From NCBI GenBank assembly GCA_010093515.1, contig MU001698.1, positions 248,001 through 312,000 of the forward strand: DNA of 64,000 nt, given 5' to 3'. Shown in pieces: positions 1-13,500 of the stretch. Position 1 is the first letter of the stretch. Each line of letters opens with the position of its first letter. This DNA comes from Lineolata rhizophorae. Taxonomy: Eukaryota; Ascomycota; Dothideomycetes; Lineolatales; Lineolataceae. The position numbers and the translations under genes are program-made. The notes beneath the pieces were generated by a model. That model ran no database searches. It was not told where the DNA came from and worked only from the letters and a program-made list of their open reading frames with translations.

Positions 1-2076
1 CGCCGGAAGCGAAACCTGTGAGGTAATCGTATTTAGCATGGAAGGGCCGGCTCCTGGCAGCATGTGTGTGGTCTCTCCCAGAGGACATTCTGGGAACCGT
101 TTGCTCGTTGGAACCTGTCCCGCTCGCCCAGGGGCTAGCGTGCTGAAGACGCATTTCTTTTTTTTCTTTCTTTCTTTTTTCTCTTGCCCGTGGTGTCGCT
201 TGGACCCTTTTTCTTCTTTCGCGAGTTGAACTTCCCTTTTACCGGGGAGAGTATGTATGCCTCCTGGGATAGGAGGAGGGGTAGCGAGAACGCAGAGATC
301 GGCATTCGCATCGTCATGGGGCTATTTTTCGCGGAGCGCAGCTAACCGCCCCAACGGCACAGACATACGTAGTACTCCGTACCTATATGTAGCTGGAATG
401 CGGCCGGCTTAAGAAAGGCAGGGGCAACCAAACATGGCAAACATTGACGCTCGCCGTATGAAGCAACAACAACACCCAATTTCCGTCGGTCCGTTCCCTG
501 GCGATGCTGGGCTCGGACAATCGCGTTTGCGCGAGAGCACGATCGGTCGAGCTCAATTTTTCCATTGTGCGGGCGTAGGTCCATGGCTAGCTCCTTGCTT
601 GGCGGCAGCCTGACGAGGCGAGGGCGCATGGTTGGAGAGGCCGGCCGGGGACTGCCGGCTTGGTGCGACGCAGCCATGAATAAGCGGCCGCCAGGGCCGA
701 ACCAGCTTTCGCTCCGGCGCCCACCCTTGCGTGCTCTGCCAAACAAGCCCCCAGCGCCCTGACCACCGACCGCTAGGGCCGCAGCTGCGTCCTGCTTGCT
801 ACCCATCCCTTCCTTTCCGACCGTCTTCTCCCCCCAAGTCCATCCATCCATCCCCCAATCCATACCTTCGGCCTCCTACCTGGCCATCCATCCGTCGACC
901 GAGCGGCCACCGTCCTCCTCTCCATATCTGCACCGTCATCCCTTCGTCTTCAGCTCCAGCTCCAGCTCCAGCTCATCCTCTTTTCCTGTCCCTTGAGTCG
1001 ATCCACCCGTAGGGAGTACGTACCGCCCGCTGACGCCCGCCGCATTGCTCTCCCCAAGCCGCCTCGTCGCAGCCTCCGCTCGCGCCACCATCTCACGATT
1101 TGCGGCTCCCGTCGTTGCTGGACAACCATACCACCCGGCGTGTTTCAGGCTGCCCTTTAGAGATCAGGTGGAAGTGCTGCATTCCACTGTCGCTGCTGCC
1201 TGTAAAACAATATCCGCCCGTTGTTTCTGCCGCGGGCCGCGGGAGGGCAGCTTCCTGGTCGCTGAGGGGCGCATTGCGCACCCCGGATTGTATTGCCAGG
1301 TGCAACCCTCAAAGCGAGGGGCACGGCGCCTACCCACGGCACAGCACCAGCGCCTCGGCGTCACGACTCTGTCGCCGGAGAAACCGCCCTGTTGTTTGCT
1401 GCAGTTGACAGGCTGTCCTCTGCAAGAAGGCCGGGCGGGCGATTGCTGAGCACCGCACGGCTGCACCCAACTCGCGTGCTCAGGACGTTGCTTCCTTGTT
1501 GCGAGGCGGGCTGCAGCAGCGCTCGGTCGCGAGAGCTTCCGCCGCAGCGGGACGTCGCTGCCGTTGCTGGTGCAAGGCCCCTCCCCCCTGGCCCCCCACA
1601 AGCGCCCCCCTCCTCGATGCGGTGACGGTTCAGGCAAGGAGCAGTCTCACTGTCGCGGCGTTCCGGAGCCAATAGGAGCCGCGCAAATAAACAAGCTGCC
1701 CCGAAAAGGCGCAGCTACGCCCCGGGCCTCCGTTCTTTTTGCCGCCGCCAGCCCGCCGCCGTCGCGCGACCACCGGGACACCGCAAGCTCGCGGCCGCCA
1801 GAAAGGAAGGCAAAAGGTGCACGCAGGAAGGAAGCTAGCTAGCCGGCCAACCCCCCTCCCCCCGGGCCGCCTGCCTGCTTGGGCCGGCGCCCACGCCCAC
1901 GCCGCGCGACGCATCCTCCCTTCTTTTTTTTTCCTGCTGCTCCCTGCCTTCCCCTTACCGCCGAAAGGAAGAAAGAACAGCCATCACCACCTTCATTCCC
2001 CGCCTCGGCGGCCCCGTTCCAAATTTTCCTTCTTCTTCCCTACTTCCTCTCCGCCTCTTCATCGCCCAACTGCACC
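1..2076. other. Gene-free upstream region of the Gds1-like gene
   Basis: No reading frame here looks like a protein. The stretch becomes strongly pyrimidine-rich toward the start codon at 2077, as long fungal 5' leaders often do. It contains CCATC repeats near 840 and a hexanucleotide AGCTCC repeat at about 951-974. A TACGTA palindrome lies near 365. Confidence 0.5.
951..974. repeat. AGCTCC hexanucleotide repeat
   Basis: About four tandem copies of AGCTCC lie in the long 5' flank of the Gds1-like gene. It is a simple repeat with no evident coding role. Confidence 0.7.
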
Positions 2077-4110
2077 ATGCCGTACAACACGCGGCGCAAG
2101 TCGCTGTCGCTGCCGTCCCTCGGCATCCACGTCCCGAACAGCTCGCGATCGTCATCGCACCGCTCACCGCCCTCAGCCGCCTCCGCGACCGCGCTCACCC
2201 CGGCCACCCTCGATGCCGCGCACCGGCCGCCGCAACAACCGCCCTCGAAAAAAGTGAAGCGCTCGCACTCGTCGGCTTCGGCGTCGCCGCCGCTCGCCAG
2301 CCCGCCGCGGCAGGTGGCGATACGCTTTCAAGACGAGCGGCCGCCGGCGCCAAAGAGCGGCGGCGGGGTGAGCGCGCGCGGCGGCAAGGTCGTCGAGAAC
2401 ACGCCGCCGCCGTCGCCGGGATGCGAGTCGGCCGGCTTCAAGGTCGACACCGAAGGCATCAGGGACGAGATCGTCGTCGCGGTCATCGAGCAGCTGGAGA
2501 CGACGGCGAACCGGCCGCACCTGCTCAAGGAGCTCGCCGCGGTGCTCGGGGTGCATATCCCGCTTATTGGAAGGTACGTACCGTCGCCGTGGATCCGCGA
2601 TCCACCACCTCCACCACGGCGCGCCCACGCGGCAACGACCCACGGTGAGGCGCTTGTCGCGTCGCCAGGGTCGATCCGACTCCGGGCCACGGTTCACTGA
2701 CGCAACCTGTACAGCTCCGCCAACCCGACGGCCATCATCTCGTCGCGCCTTTCCAACTACATGCGCCGCCCCTGGACGGCGCTGTCGCCTTGCCCCGTAA
2801 CAAAGCAGCTCGTCGGCTCGCACCCGAAGCGCATCTTCTTTTTCCTGGCCACGTGTCCGCGCCAGCCGTTCCCGGACCTGCATGACGAAATGCGCGCGCC
2901 CAACGCCGCGCGCATCATCTCGCCCTCGCTCTCGTCGACCGGCGACTCGGACGCGGGCTCTGAGGACCGCTCCGACACCTCGTCCGCCGTCGATGACATG
3001 CTGCGACGCCGCCGCGAGCTCTCGGCGTCGCCCGAGGTCGACCTTAGCTCGCCCGAGCTGGACGGCGACGTGGTCGACGTGGACATGGACGTGCTGTCGG
3101 CGGCGGCGCGCAACCCTGGTGCGCCCGTCACGCCGCCCGGCATCGCCTTCGACGCCCGCCACTCGCCGCTCCACCACCTACAGCCGCACCATCACCACCA
3201 CAATCATCACCACGGCCACCACGACGGCGTCCATCACGGCCCCGCCGGCGCGCACAACGCTGGCCATGCGGCCCGCCACCAGACGGTACCCCCGCCCCTC
3301 GAGACGGACGAGCGCGAGTTCACGGCCACGGCGTCGTCGCTGCAGCGGCAGCGCGCGCTCGAGCTGCGCGACGAGAGCCTGCGCGCACGCGCACGCGCAC
3401 GCGCCCGCAACTCGCGCCCCGGGAGCAGCGACGCGAGCGCCATCGCCGCCGGCGCCGGCGCCGCAGCCGTCGCCGTCCTCGCGCACGATGGCCGCTCGAT
3501 CAAGATGGAGGACGGGTGCGCGGACGCCGACCCTGACGACGTGATGCGCGACGTCTTCGACGCCTTCGACGTCGATGGCGAGGGCGACGCCGCCGCGGCC
3601 GCCACCGGTGCGCGGGGAGTGGACGGGGCCGGGGACGGGTCGACGATGAAGGATGGCGTCGGGGCGGTCTACATGGGAGGCGCGAGGCTGGCCGACGAGG
3701 CTGACGACGAGGAGAGCGAGGCACGGCGCAATTCCGAGGCCGCGGCGGCGCTGTTCGGTCACGTTGCCGCGGCGGCTGCTGCGGCGGCGGCGGCGGAGGA
3801 GGAGGTGGAGGCGGAGGTGGAGGAGGAGGATCAGCGGAATAAGGGGGCGGAGATGGTGGTGGAGGGTGGTGATGCGTCGGGCGCGGGCGTGGGCGCGAAG
3901 AGGACAACGAATGCGGCGGGGACGGCGGAGGGGGTGAAGATGGAGATGGAGATGGAGATTGGTGGGATGGGCATGGTGGCGGTGGGGGCGGCGGCGGGGC
4001 CGCGTGGCGGCGAGGTCGAGGTCGAGGAGAGGGGGTGGAAGTGGGCGGAGCTGAGAAGTCCGGAGAGCGTGGAGTTAAGGGAGTTGGAGGATATGTTTGA
4101 GGAGTTTTGA
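2077..4110 (+). CDS. Gds1-like winged-helix protein (putative transcriptional regulator)
   Basis: Two exons (2077-2573, 2715-4110) encode 630 residues. The intron has a GTACGT donor and a CTGTACAG acceptor and joins a Gly-Arg-Ser-Ser stretch in frame. Residues about 124-221 match the fungal Gds1 winged-helix domain, including HPKRIFFFLATCPRQPFPD at its end. The remainder is low complexity: a basic Ser-rich N-terminus with a possible nuclear signal (PSKKVKRSHS), a His-rich block at about 323-354, an Ala run, and acidic Glu/Asp tracts at the C-terminus. In yeast, Gds1 is a little-studied nuclear protein connected to mitochondrial function, so a nuclear regulatory role is inferred from the domain only. 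The ATG at 2077 was chosen because sequence upstream of it is UTR-like pyrimidine tract. The Ala/Glu-rich C-terminus is unlikely to be conserved. Confidence 0.8.
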
Positions 4111-5079
4111 GGGGGGGAAAAATTGATACGTGGCGATGGTGTAGAACATACGTGGTGTGGGGTTGTTTTTCTGTCTTGATGCATTTGATTCCCACATCCC
4201 TTGTTTCTGTTACTCGACTATTTTTTTTTTTTTTTTGATTCAGTTGGCACTTACATGTGGGGCGTGTTTTGCGGATTTTCTTCACTCCAGCGTACATGCG
4301 TCGGGCGGTCTGTTGTGTGTCTGTGTCTGTGTGTCTGTGTATGCTCTCTCTTCCCCCTTCTCAAGAGTTCGGCAATATCAGGTTTCTATTACTGTTACCT
4401 ACGCTTTCTCTCGCCTCAGAATGACTTTCTAGACTGGAAAGATGAGTGGGGTGTTTTGGTAGGTGTAGGTGCGTGTGCTTGTTTTCTTTTTTTTTCTTTT
4501 TATTTATCTTCTCTCAATTATTATTACCATCAAACGTCAGCGTGGGCCGGAGAGCGGGCAGGGAGTAGGGAGCAAGTAGGTAGACTGCGTGTTAGATGGT
4601 CGATGCTGCGAGGCTGGGGAACTGGCGGAGTTTGCGCTTTGGTTGGGCGAGGTGGTGGCTGCTGTGGGCATTTGTTTCTTTTTGTGTGTGCTGGCCTCTT
4701 GCTTTTCTTCCCGGCGTGTATTATAGAAGCGGTTTGTGGGAGGGCGGGGGATCGAATCCCTGGTTGGTCGTGGTGGAACAAAGAAGGGAGGAAGAGAGAC
4801 AGCAAGAGCAAGAGCAGACTGAGATGGGGATGCGTGTGGATGGGCTTAAGACTGAGCTTGCGTGGTGTTGTGTATACATATTTGCGTGTATGTTGGATGG
4901 ATTTTTTCTCTCCTTTTTCTTGTTTTGGTAGCTTGGTAGGGAGCGTAGGCGGAGGGAGGAACGATTCGGACATTGGGGAGGTTGAAAATCAAATTGATTG
5001 TGTTGGTGAACATGGTCCTTTTCTTGCCCTGATGACTCTGGTTCCCCGTCTTCGCATGCACGCGTAGCGTATGACGTAC

Positions 5080-5103
5080 GTGTGTGTGTGTGTGTGTGTG
5101 TGT
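5080..5103. repeat. (GT)n microsatellite
   Basis: About 12 uninterrupted GT units lie in intergenic DNA. The tract is a likely polymorphic simple repeat. Confidence 0.9.
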
Positions 5104-5253
5104 CAGGGCCGTGGAGGCAGCTCCGTCGCGGGCGGGTTAGGCGCACTCCTCGCCTATAAAATCGCAGGTCTATGGGCACAGCATGGTAGATACCTGCTGC
5201 GCACATCTCGGACCCGCCCGGCCGTCTTGTCCCCGACTCCGCCCCCCGGGCCT

Positions 5254-5290
5254 GCAGGCAAGCAGGCAGGCAGGCAGGCAGGCAAGCAGG
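5254..5290. repeat. GCAG tetranucleotide repeat
   Basis: Nine or so GCAG units, two of them altered to GCAA, lie tandemly about 600 bases upstream of the DUF2235 start codon. Confidence 0.85.
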
Positions 5291-5899
5291 TGGACAGAGC
5301 GGCCTGGCAGTGACAGCAAGTGACAGCAAAGCAGACCGGGGGCGTCCACGCCATCATGTGACGCAAGCTTGCTTTGCGCAATGCGCATCGAAGGGCGACG
5401 GGCGGAAAAAAAAGAAAAGAGCAACAGAAGGCGAAAGAAGAAGAGAAGCCGGGGGTGAAAGTTTGGTTGTTGTGAAAGGAGCTGTTTCTTCTGCTTCAGG
5501 TGCTTGATGTTTTATTTTATTTTTATTTTTCTTTCCCCCTTCATTTGCGAGCTTTGGGCGCCTTCGTTTACTTGCCTTGGTGCCGTCAAGCAAGCAGGTA
5601 GAGAGGTACTCGCCGCCACAGGCCTCGAATCCTCGCACACCTTTCGTGCCCGGTTGCTCGAGATCACGAGACTGGGCGGCGCTGCGCCCAGTCCAATTTT
5701 TTTTTCTTTCCCCTTCTCGTGCTCCCCCGGTCCTATTTAGAGGGAGAGAGCCGATGACCGGGGGTCATCAGTTTGGGTCAGCCCATACCAGACGTCTCGT
5801 TCGTTCTGCGGATAACAAGCAGGCGACAAACAACGCACGTCTATCCGGAGAAGCGCGAACGAAGACACGGACGCGACTGGCTACGACCTTGCTGCCGCG

Positions 5900-8142
5900 A
5901 TGGAGCGCGAGCTCGTCTTGCGCCCGGCGCCGCCCCGCCAGTCGCACGACGAGGTGGATCGCTACGAAGTGGACCGATTCGAGTTCGACCGATATGACGC
6001 GGATCGTCACGGCGGCAGGCCGCGGCCTCCGCCGCCGACGCATAAGCGGTTGATTGTGTGCGCGGATGGTGAGTGTCTGGTGCAGCAGCCGCGCCTTCAT
6101 ATCGAAATCCCTTTTCCCGCCGTCGAACGCAAGAATATGCTGCTGGAAGGTTTGGTCGAGGGATGAGCTGACGCTAATATTTTCGGTTCGCAGGGACGTG
6201 GCACAACGCCGACGACGGCATGCTGAACGGCGAGCTCGAGACCCCGAGCAATGTGGCGCGGCTATCGCGAGCCATCAAGTCGGTCGGCGACGACGGCGTC
6301 CCCCAGATCGTGTACTACCAGCGGGGCGTGGGGACGCGGGGCAACGTCGTGGAGCGCGTTGTTAGCGGTAAGTCCACGACTCGATTTCAAACGATCGATT
6401 TTTCGCTCTCATTTTTCTTCATTTTTCATTTCCCAGTTTAGTCTCCCAGTCACTCGTCCCAGCTCACTCACTTCTCCCTCGCACCAGGCGTCACCGGCGA
6501 CGGCGTGCGCGAGAACATCCTGAGCGCCTACTCCTTCCTCTGCAACAACTGGGCGCCCGGCGACGAGATGATCCTAACGGGCTTCTCGCGCGGCGCCTTC
6601 ACGGTGCGCTCCGTGGCCGGCTTCGTCGCCGTCGTCGGCCTCCTCACCAAGCGCGGCCTCCGCTGCCTGCCCGAGATCTTCCGCGACGTCCAGAACCGCC
6701 GGAACCCGGACTACCGGTCCAAGAACCCGGACGTGCCGTTTCCGGACAAGCCGAGCGCGAACGACCCCCGCTATGCGGAGGAGCTGGAAAGTGTAGGTTT
6801 TGACGGGCTCTCGATTTCGAATGGGGGAAGTGTCCGGGCAAAGCGGATAGGTGCTGACGGTGACTTTTACTAGCGCGGACTTACTACCCTGGACGTTCGA
6901 ATCAAGGCCGTTGCAGTATGGGATACAGTTGGTGAGTCAACAGAGGGGGTGTCATTTCGCGCGTCCGATATCTCCTTAACCTTTGGTCAACGTGTACAGG
7001 ATCGCTCGGAGTGCCTCGTTTTAGCATCCTCACTCGATTCGGACTACAGTCCAACGAGTCAGAAGAGACCCAATTCTACGACACGAAACTGTCAAATTGC
7101 ATCGAGTATGCCTTTCAGGCTCTAGCGCTGGATGAGCGGCGATCCGCGTACGCGCCTGCCGTCTGGGAAAAGCCGCGGGGGAACAGGACGGTGAGTGAAT
7201 GACGATCCCATCAGCGGATTCGACAATGAGAGACGTTAACTGACTCCCGCTTCTCAATTCGCGCAGGTGCTGCGCCAAGTGTGGTTTCCAGGCACGCACA
7301 GCAACATCGGCGGCGGAAACGACGACCAATCGCTGGCCAATATCACGCTCGCGTGGATGATGGCCCAGCTGGAGCCCTTCCTCGACATGCGCATGAGCTT
7401 CGTCCTCGAAATGGACGACGAGATGCTCCAGTACTACCACTCGTACGGCAAACGCGACCGGCCCTGGTCCTTTGGTATGCGATCCTCCGTCCTCATTCTC
7501 TCGACCCCTCCTCTCGGCCCTTCGTCCTCGCCCTCCCTCTCTAACCCCCCCTCTCCTCCAAAAGGCAAAATCGAAGACTCCCTCACCGGCGTCTTCGCCC
7601 TCGGCGGCGGCACCACCCGCACCCCGGGCCAGTACTACGCCGTCGACCCGCTCACCGAGCGCGAGACGACGCGCCCCCTGCGCGACACGCACGAGTACAT
7701 CCACCCGTCGGCGCGGGCCCGGCTCGCGCTGCGCGGGCCCGGCCCCGCCGACAAGGGCCGCTACGACCCGCCCGCGCTCGACGACTGGCGCCTCGTCGTC
7801 GACTACCCCGACGACGGCGATGGCGATGGCTACGACGGCGGCGGCGCCCCGCCCCGCCCCCGCCCCGACGTCCTCTGGATCGCCCGCTTCCCCGAGCGCA
7901 ACGTCAGCGCGCGCATCCTGCCCGAGAGCCCGCTGTGGGGCCCCGAGAAGGCGCTGCTGGCGCGCGATCCCGACGTCGAGGCGTTTGTGGCGCGGCCGCC
8001 GGAGATGGGGGGGCGGAGGCGGAGGGGGCGCAGGAGGGGCCCTGCGAGGGAGGGGGAGGGGGAGGAGTGGCGGATGGTTGAGGACGCGGAGGAGAGGAGG
8101 GGGGGGAGGAGGCGCGGGGGGTATGCGAGGTCGTTGCCGTAG
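5900..8142 (+). CDS. DUF2235 alpha/beta-hydrolase (Tle1-like phospholipase fold)
   Basis: Seven exons (5900-6068, 6194-6367, 6488-6792, 6874-6931, 7000-7190, 7267-7474, 7565-8142) give 560 residues. Every junction keeps frame with GT..AG borders. The family signature is complete: LIVCADGTWHN near the N-terminus, the nucleophile motif GFSRG at about residue 145, VAVWDTVGSLGVP carrying the Asp, and WFPGTHSNIGGG carrying the His. DUF2235 proteins share the catalytic fold of bacterial Tle1 type VI phospholipase effectors; the substrate of the many fungal members is unknown. No signal peptide or membrane segment is seen, so it is probably intracellular. The last intron (7475-7564, 90 nt) is a multiple of three without a stop, so retention would add 30 residues. 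The C-terminal tail is Arg/Gly-rich low complexity. Confidence 0.85.
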
Positions 8143-9035
8143 GGGCGTTGGGGAGGGAGGGAGGGACCTTTTTTCGATCGGGGCACTACGTAGAATGGTT
8201 GCATTGCGGACTGATACGATACCTTTTGCTGGGTTTTTTGTGGGCATGTCGTGATTGGGCAGATTCTTCATTTGCTCTTTGCGTGGGCTCGGTTGCCTTG
8301 TTGATAGTACCCTTGCCGCATTTCGAAGCGCGAGCTCTTTGCCGACGCATCGGGGCGTAGGCGGGAAAATTGTCGACGACGTACGTGGCTTGAAGCCTTT
8401 CTTTCTATACGTGTTTTGCTCAAGATGAATCGGGTGATGCGAATAACGATCGACTATGCTATGCGATGCTATCGACGAAAGGGTACCGTAATACGATTAC
8501 ACAGTATTTGTACAGTTACAACACAGAGGTATCCAACAAGACAGCCAGAGCACCAAGTCCGTGCATGCATGCATTCTTAAGGCCTACCTCAAGCCAACAA
8601 GGGGAGTCTTCAGGACAGAATCAAACCATCAAACCATCAAGCCTTCCACACGAACCGGCTTCCCCGCACAACATGCAACGACGTCAACACGCACACGTAC
8701 CTCGTACGAAGCCCGACATCAACCCTTTGAGCGCGCATCGAACAACGCCGCACGAATCAATCAATCTGCAGCCGATCACGAAACAAGCCGCTCAGAAAAG
8801 ATGCATTGCAAAAGACGTACAGCCGCACCCATCATCTCGTCCCCAGAGCACGAGCAGGTCCGCCAGAGAAGCGGTAAAAATGAGCCAGCAAAAGGAGAGA
8901 AAACAAGGCAGCAAGGCCGAGCGTCGCCGCGAGTCCAGCGGGAACCTACCCTTACTCTCGCTCTAGTCTCTTCCAGAAGTCTCCGCCCCGCCCCGCCTCG
9001 CCCCGCAGCATGCCGGGCCGCTCGCGGCCTCCCCA
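8143..9035. other. Intergenic, between convergent genes
   Basis: This is the shared 3' region of the DUF2235 gene (+) and the DUF676 gene (-). I see no conserved coding pattern and no RNA gene. Confidence 0.5.
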
Positions 9036-10544
9036 TCACTCGCCGCCATCGCCAGCACCGCCATCAACCCTCTCCCTCTGCCCCTCCGGCACCGACGCGC
9101 CCACCCTCCTCGCCACCAGCTCGACGACGCCGCCGTCGCGCCGCGCCGTCGCGCCGTCGCCCACGATCCTATCCGGCGACTTCCTCAACCCGACCTCGGC
9201 CGCCGGCGCCGCGCCGCTGCCCGGACCGCGGCCGCTCTCCCCCTCCCCCTCCTCCTCGCCAGCCCTATTCCCCTCCCCTCCGGCCCCCCTCCTCAACGCC
9301 TCCTCCTCCTCCCCCCTCTCCATCGCCGGCGGGCTCTCCGTCACCGTGGCCCCCACCACCGGCGCCTGCTCCGGCCGCCGCTCCGGCCGCGGCTCCGGCT
9401 CCGGCTCCTCCGACACCCCCAGCCCCCGATGCCCATCCACGCGCGTCCCCGTCCCCGTCCCCGGCCGCGGCGCCGGCGCCGTCAAGAAGTCAGCGATCTC
9501 CGCCTCGCTGGTGCCGCGAAGGCCCTCGTCCTCGGGCTCGGCGTCGACGTCGCGCCGCGGCGGCGGCGGCGGGGAGCGGGGCGCGGCGGCCGAGGCGGCG
9601 CGGCCGGGCTTGTTGGGGGCTTGGGGGCCCGCGCGCCTGGCGGGCGGGGCCGGGGGCGGCCTCATGAGGCGGGAGAAGGGCGCCAAGGGCCCGGCGGCGA
9701 CGGCGGCGGTGGGATCGTCGTCCTCATCCTCGTCCTCGTCGTCGGTCGTGGCCGGGCCCTCGAAGTAGGCGTCGTCCCAGGCGGCGCTGTCATCGGTGCG
9801 GCGCGAGGCCGTCGTGGACCAGGAGCCGGCGCCCGGGGGAAAAGGCGCCGAAGGAGGAGGAGGAGGGGCGGGCGACGGGGGCAGCGAGGACGACGCCGCC
9901 GACGAGGAGGACGACGGCGGCCGGTCCGGCGCCGCGCCGGAGCCCTGCGCGCTCTCGTGCAGGCTGGCTCTCAGCGGCGCGACTTCGTCCGTCGCCTCTC
10001 GGGCCTCGCTCTCCGTCCTCTTCTCCTTCCTCCCGCCCGGCCGGGCCTCTCCGCCCTCCTCCCCCCGCGCCTTGCCCCTCACGTCTTCTCTGCCCACTCC
10101 GCCCTCCCGCTGCTCCCCGTCTTTCACCCAGGCCCTATCCACGCTGCTCTCGTCCTCGTCCCGCGTCGTCGCCGCCCACGTGTCCGCGAAGTGCGTGTCG
10201 CACAGGTGCTTGACGACGGGCCAGCCGTACGCGTTGGCGAAGGCGCGCCGCACCGTGATGTTGTTGTGCGCGTCGGGCTCGAGCCGCACCAGCACCTTGC
10301 GCCACGAGAGGTCGCGGTGGTAGGCCCGGGCGATCTTCTCCTCGACGCGCATCGCACCCGCGCCCGCGCCCGCGCCCTGGCTGCCGCCGCCCGACCCCGT
10401 CGACTGCGCCGTCGCGGGCCCCATTTGCTGCGCCGAGTCGCCGCCGCCCAGGCTGGCGCCCGGGTACGCCGGCGGCGGATTCATTGCGCCCGACTCGGTG
10501 GAGGACGTGCGACCGAGCGGGGCCCGGGCTCTCCTCGAGCTGCT

Positions 10545-10576
<32 letters not shown>

Positions 10577-13500
10577 GGATATCGTCCGGGTGGTAGACGC
10601 GGTCGTGGAAGATGGTCCGGGCGCGGGCCGCCGGGTCGATGATCCAGCTGGTGGGCGGGATGGGCGGCGAGAGCAGGTCGCCGGCCGACTCGAAGAAGGT
10701 TGTCTTGGGCGGGCCCATGACGGGGTCTTCGACGATGGAGTCGCCGCGCGTGGCCGGCGGCCGCTTGAAGCGCCGCGATGCGTTGCTGTTGCTGTTGCTG
10801 CTGGTAGTGGCCGCCGCTTGGCTGCTCGGCGAGGGCGCGGCCGCGACGTCGCCGCTCGTCGTCTGTGCCGCGGTGCTCCCTGCTGTCACCGTCGTCGCGG
10901 TGGACTGGTGCTCCGACGCTGCGTCCGACGCGGTCTGGCCTTGGCCCTGGCCCTGGCCCTGGCTAGCGCTGGCCGAGCTGCTGTTGTCCTGGTTGAAGTG
11001 CAGCGTCTGGCTACGCCTGAACATCTTGACGTCCTTCTTGGTATGGGCGGCGCTGGGGCGGAAGAAGTTGAGGATGCCGTCGAGCGCGCTCGTCGCGGCC
11101 GACGAGTCCTTGGCCCCTCCTCCGCCCGCGCTGGCGCTCGACGAGCTCCGCGAGTGCTGCTTCTGGTCGCTCAGGAACTGGTGCGTCGACGGGCCCGTCA
11201 CCCCCGTGATGGACGCGTCGTCCTGGTTCGTCGTGTCTTCGGCCGGCAGCGGGACGACGGTTTCGTCCCTCGACGACGACGGCGTGCTCGCGCCCGAATC
11301 CCTCGTCGCCTCGTCCTCGGCACCCGCGGCGATCCTCGGGCTGCGCGCCGACGAGTTCTGGCCCGTCAGCTCGGCGAAGCCCCACCCGGCGATCGTGCCG
11401 ATGAGCCCGTTCTCTCTCCGCGCCTTCTCCACCCGTCCGAGGCCCCTCCAGTCCAGGAAGAGCAGGCAGCTGGTGCGCAGCGGCACAATGCCGTCGTTGA
11501 CCACGTTGGAGTAGACAGTCCTGTTGCGGAAGAGGCGTAGGGCATGGTGCGCCGGCCCCGTCGGCAAGATGCGTAGCAGCGGCTTGGACCGGGGATCCTC
11601 GTTGCGGGGTTCCTTGCCGGCGCCCACGGCACGTCCTCCTCCTCCTCCTCCTCCTCCTCCTCCTCCTCCTCCGCCGCCGCCGCCGCCCAGCCCGCCCACC
11701 ATAGCGGTCCACCCGCTGCGCGCGATGGTCGGCGGCTTCCACGTGAGGCCGAGGTCGCGGCCGGTACTACCGACGAGACCGAAGTCGAGCGCGAACTTGA
11801 CGTACATTGGATTTTCGTTGGAGAGGCCGAGGAAAGGGGTGGCGAGGGCGACGAAGTTGACGGGCTTGATGAGGGAGAAGAACTGCGGCGAGTGCTTCTG
11901 GATGTAGGCGATGGCGTACGTCTGGATGAGGCCGCCGAGCGAGTGGCCCACGAAGCTGATGCTCGTGTACTTGTACGGCCGCGGCTTTTGCTGCGAGTCG
12001 CTGCGGCGGATGGTGCTGCCGGAATGGGACGGCGTGCCTTGGTCGATGTCGCGCGCGCCCTGGCCGCTGGTGTGGTTGTGGGAGCCCGAAGATGAGGTGG
12101 AGAAGGTTTGAGAGAACTTCTTGGAGACGGACTTCTTGACGGGAAGGTAGGGCTGGTCCGGGTACGTCAGCTGCAGCACGTACTTAGCGAGCCGCTTCCC
12201 CAGATACGGGATTCCGCGCTCCGTCCGGACGGCGTTTCCGCTGTAGCCACGAACAATCACCATTTCGTCGTCGTCTTCGTCTTGGTCTTCGTCCTCGGTG
12301 GCATCGTCATCGACAGGCCCGTTGTCCAAGTCCTCTTGAGTTGCTGTTAGTGTTGCAGTCGAAGACTCTTCCCCTATGCCCGGCGCCGGCTGTCTTCCAT
12401 CCTCGCCATTCCCTTCTTCCGCTCCAGCCTCTTTGGCCGCGCCGGTGCCCTTCTCCTTTTCCTTGGCCTTCCTCCTCGCCTCCCTCCTCGCCTCCCTCTT
12501 CCTCTTCCTGCCCTCCTCCCTCGCCTCCCTGACCGTCGCGTCGATCCTCTCCTTCATGTAGAGCATGTCGGCGCCCAAATTGCTGTGCAGGCCATGGGTC
12601 AGAATGACGACGTGCACCTTCTTCTGCCTCCGCCTCAGCCTCGTCCAGCGCTGCTCCCGCTCCTGCTCCTCGGCCGCGCCGGCCGCCTCGGCCGACAGCC
12701 TGCGCCCGACCCACGACCTCCGCCGGCCGCCGCCCTCGCCGTCCCCTTCGTCCTCGGGCCCCCACCGCGGCAGCTCCGGCTTGTCCCACAGCGCACCCGT
12801 GTCCTCGACCGTGAGCTGCACCGCCTTGGAATACACGCCCTTCTGCCTCCCATGCCCCCCGCCGCCACCAGCACCACCAGCACCACCCCGCTGCCGGCGG
12901 CCCCCGCGCACGTGGTCCTGCACGAGGCCCGGCCGGGCGTCGAGCCGGGCGCCGCCGCCGGGCGCGCCGGGCGCGCCGCCCGCGCCGCCCGCGCTCCCGG
13001 CCGCCAGCGCGGCCGCGCCCAGCTCCAGCGACGCCTCGTCGCGCCCGACGACCAGCTCGAACGGCACGCTTGCCGACGAGGAGAAGATGATCTGCGACGT
13101 GATTTCGACGACCCAGGCGACGCGGGCGGGCTCGGGCGGGGCGGTGGCATCGTCGGTGGCGGCGGCGGCGGCGGCGGCGTCGGGGTCGGGGTCGGGGTCG
13201 CGACGGTCGTGGTGGTACTGGTGGTGCTGGTGGTGGGGGTCGCGGGCGGGCTCGGGCACGGGCAGGCGGGCGTTCCAGGAGCCGCCGGCCTTGAGGTTGG
13301 GCTCGAAGGCGGGGGCGCCGTCGCGGCGCGGGTGCGGGACGGGGCGGTCCGGGTCGAACGAGGCCGGGTAGGCGGCGACGTGGAGGGTGTAGGGCCCGTG
13401 CAGGTAGGCGGCGCGGAAGGGGATCGCGGCCGTGTTCTTGACCTTGACGTGGAGGGCGGGCGGGGTGGGCAGGATGCGGTCGGCCGAGGGGGTGTAGGTG

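Larger units (their letters stand above)
4111..5899. other. Intergenic region with simple repeats
   Basis: No credible gene is visible between the Gds1-like and DUF2235 genes. The region carries a (GT)n microsatellite, a CAGG tetranucleotide repeat and T-rich stretches near 4215 and 4487. The last few hundred bases are the likely promoter and leader of the DUF2235 gene. Confidence 0.5.

Noticed and set aside
4745-4762. GGGATCGAATCCC resembles a tRNA T-arm
   Set aside because: The loop lacks the TTC start, and no acceptor, D or anticodon arm can be drawn around it.
8561-9667. Long plus-strand frames over 8.5-13.8 kb (up to 703 codons)
   Set aside because: They are antisense frames of the DUF676 gene, made of Arg/Pro/Ala/Gly repeats caused by GC-rich codons; no domain is visible.
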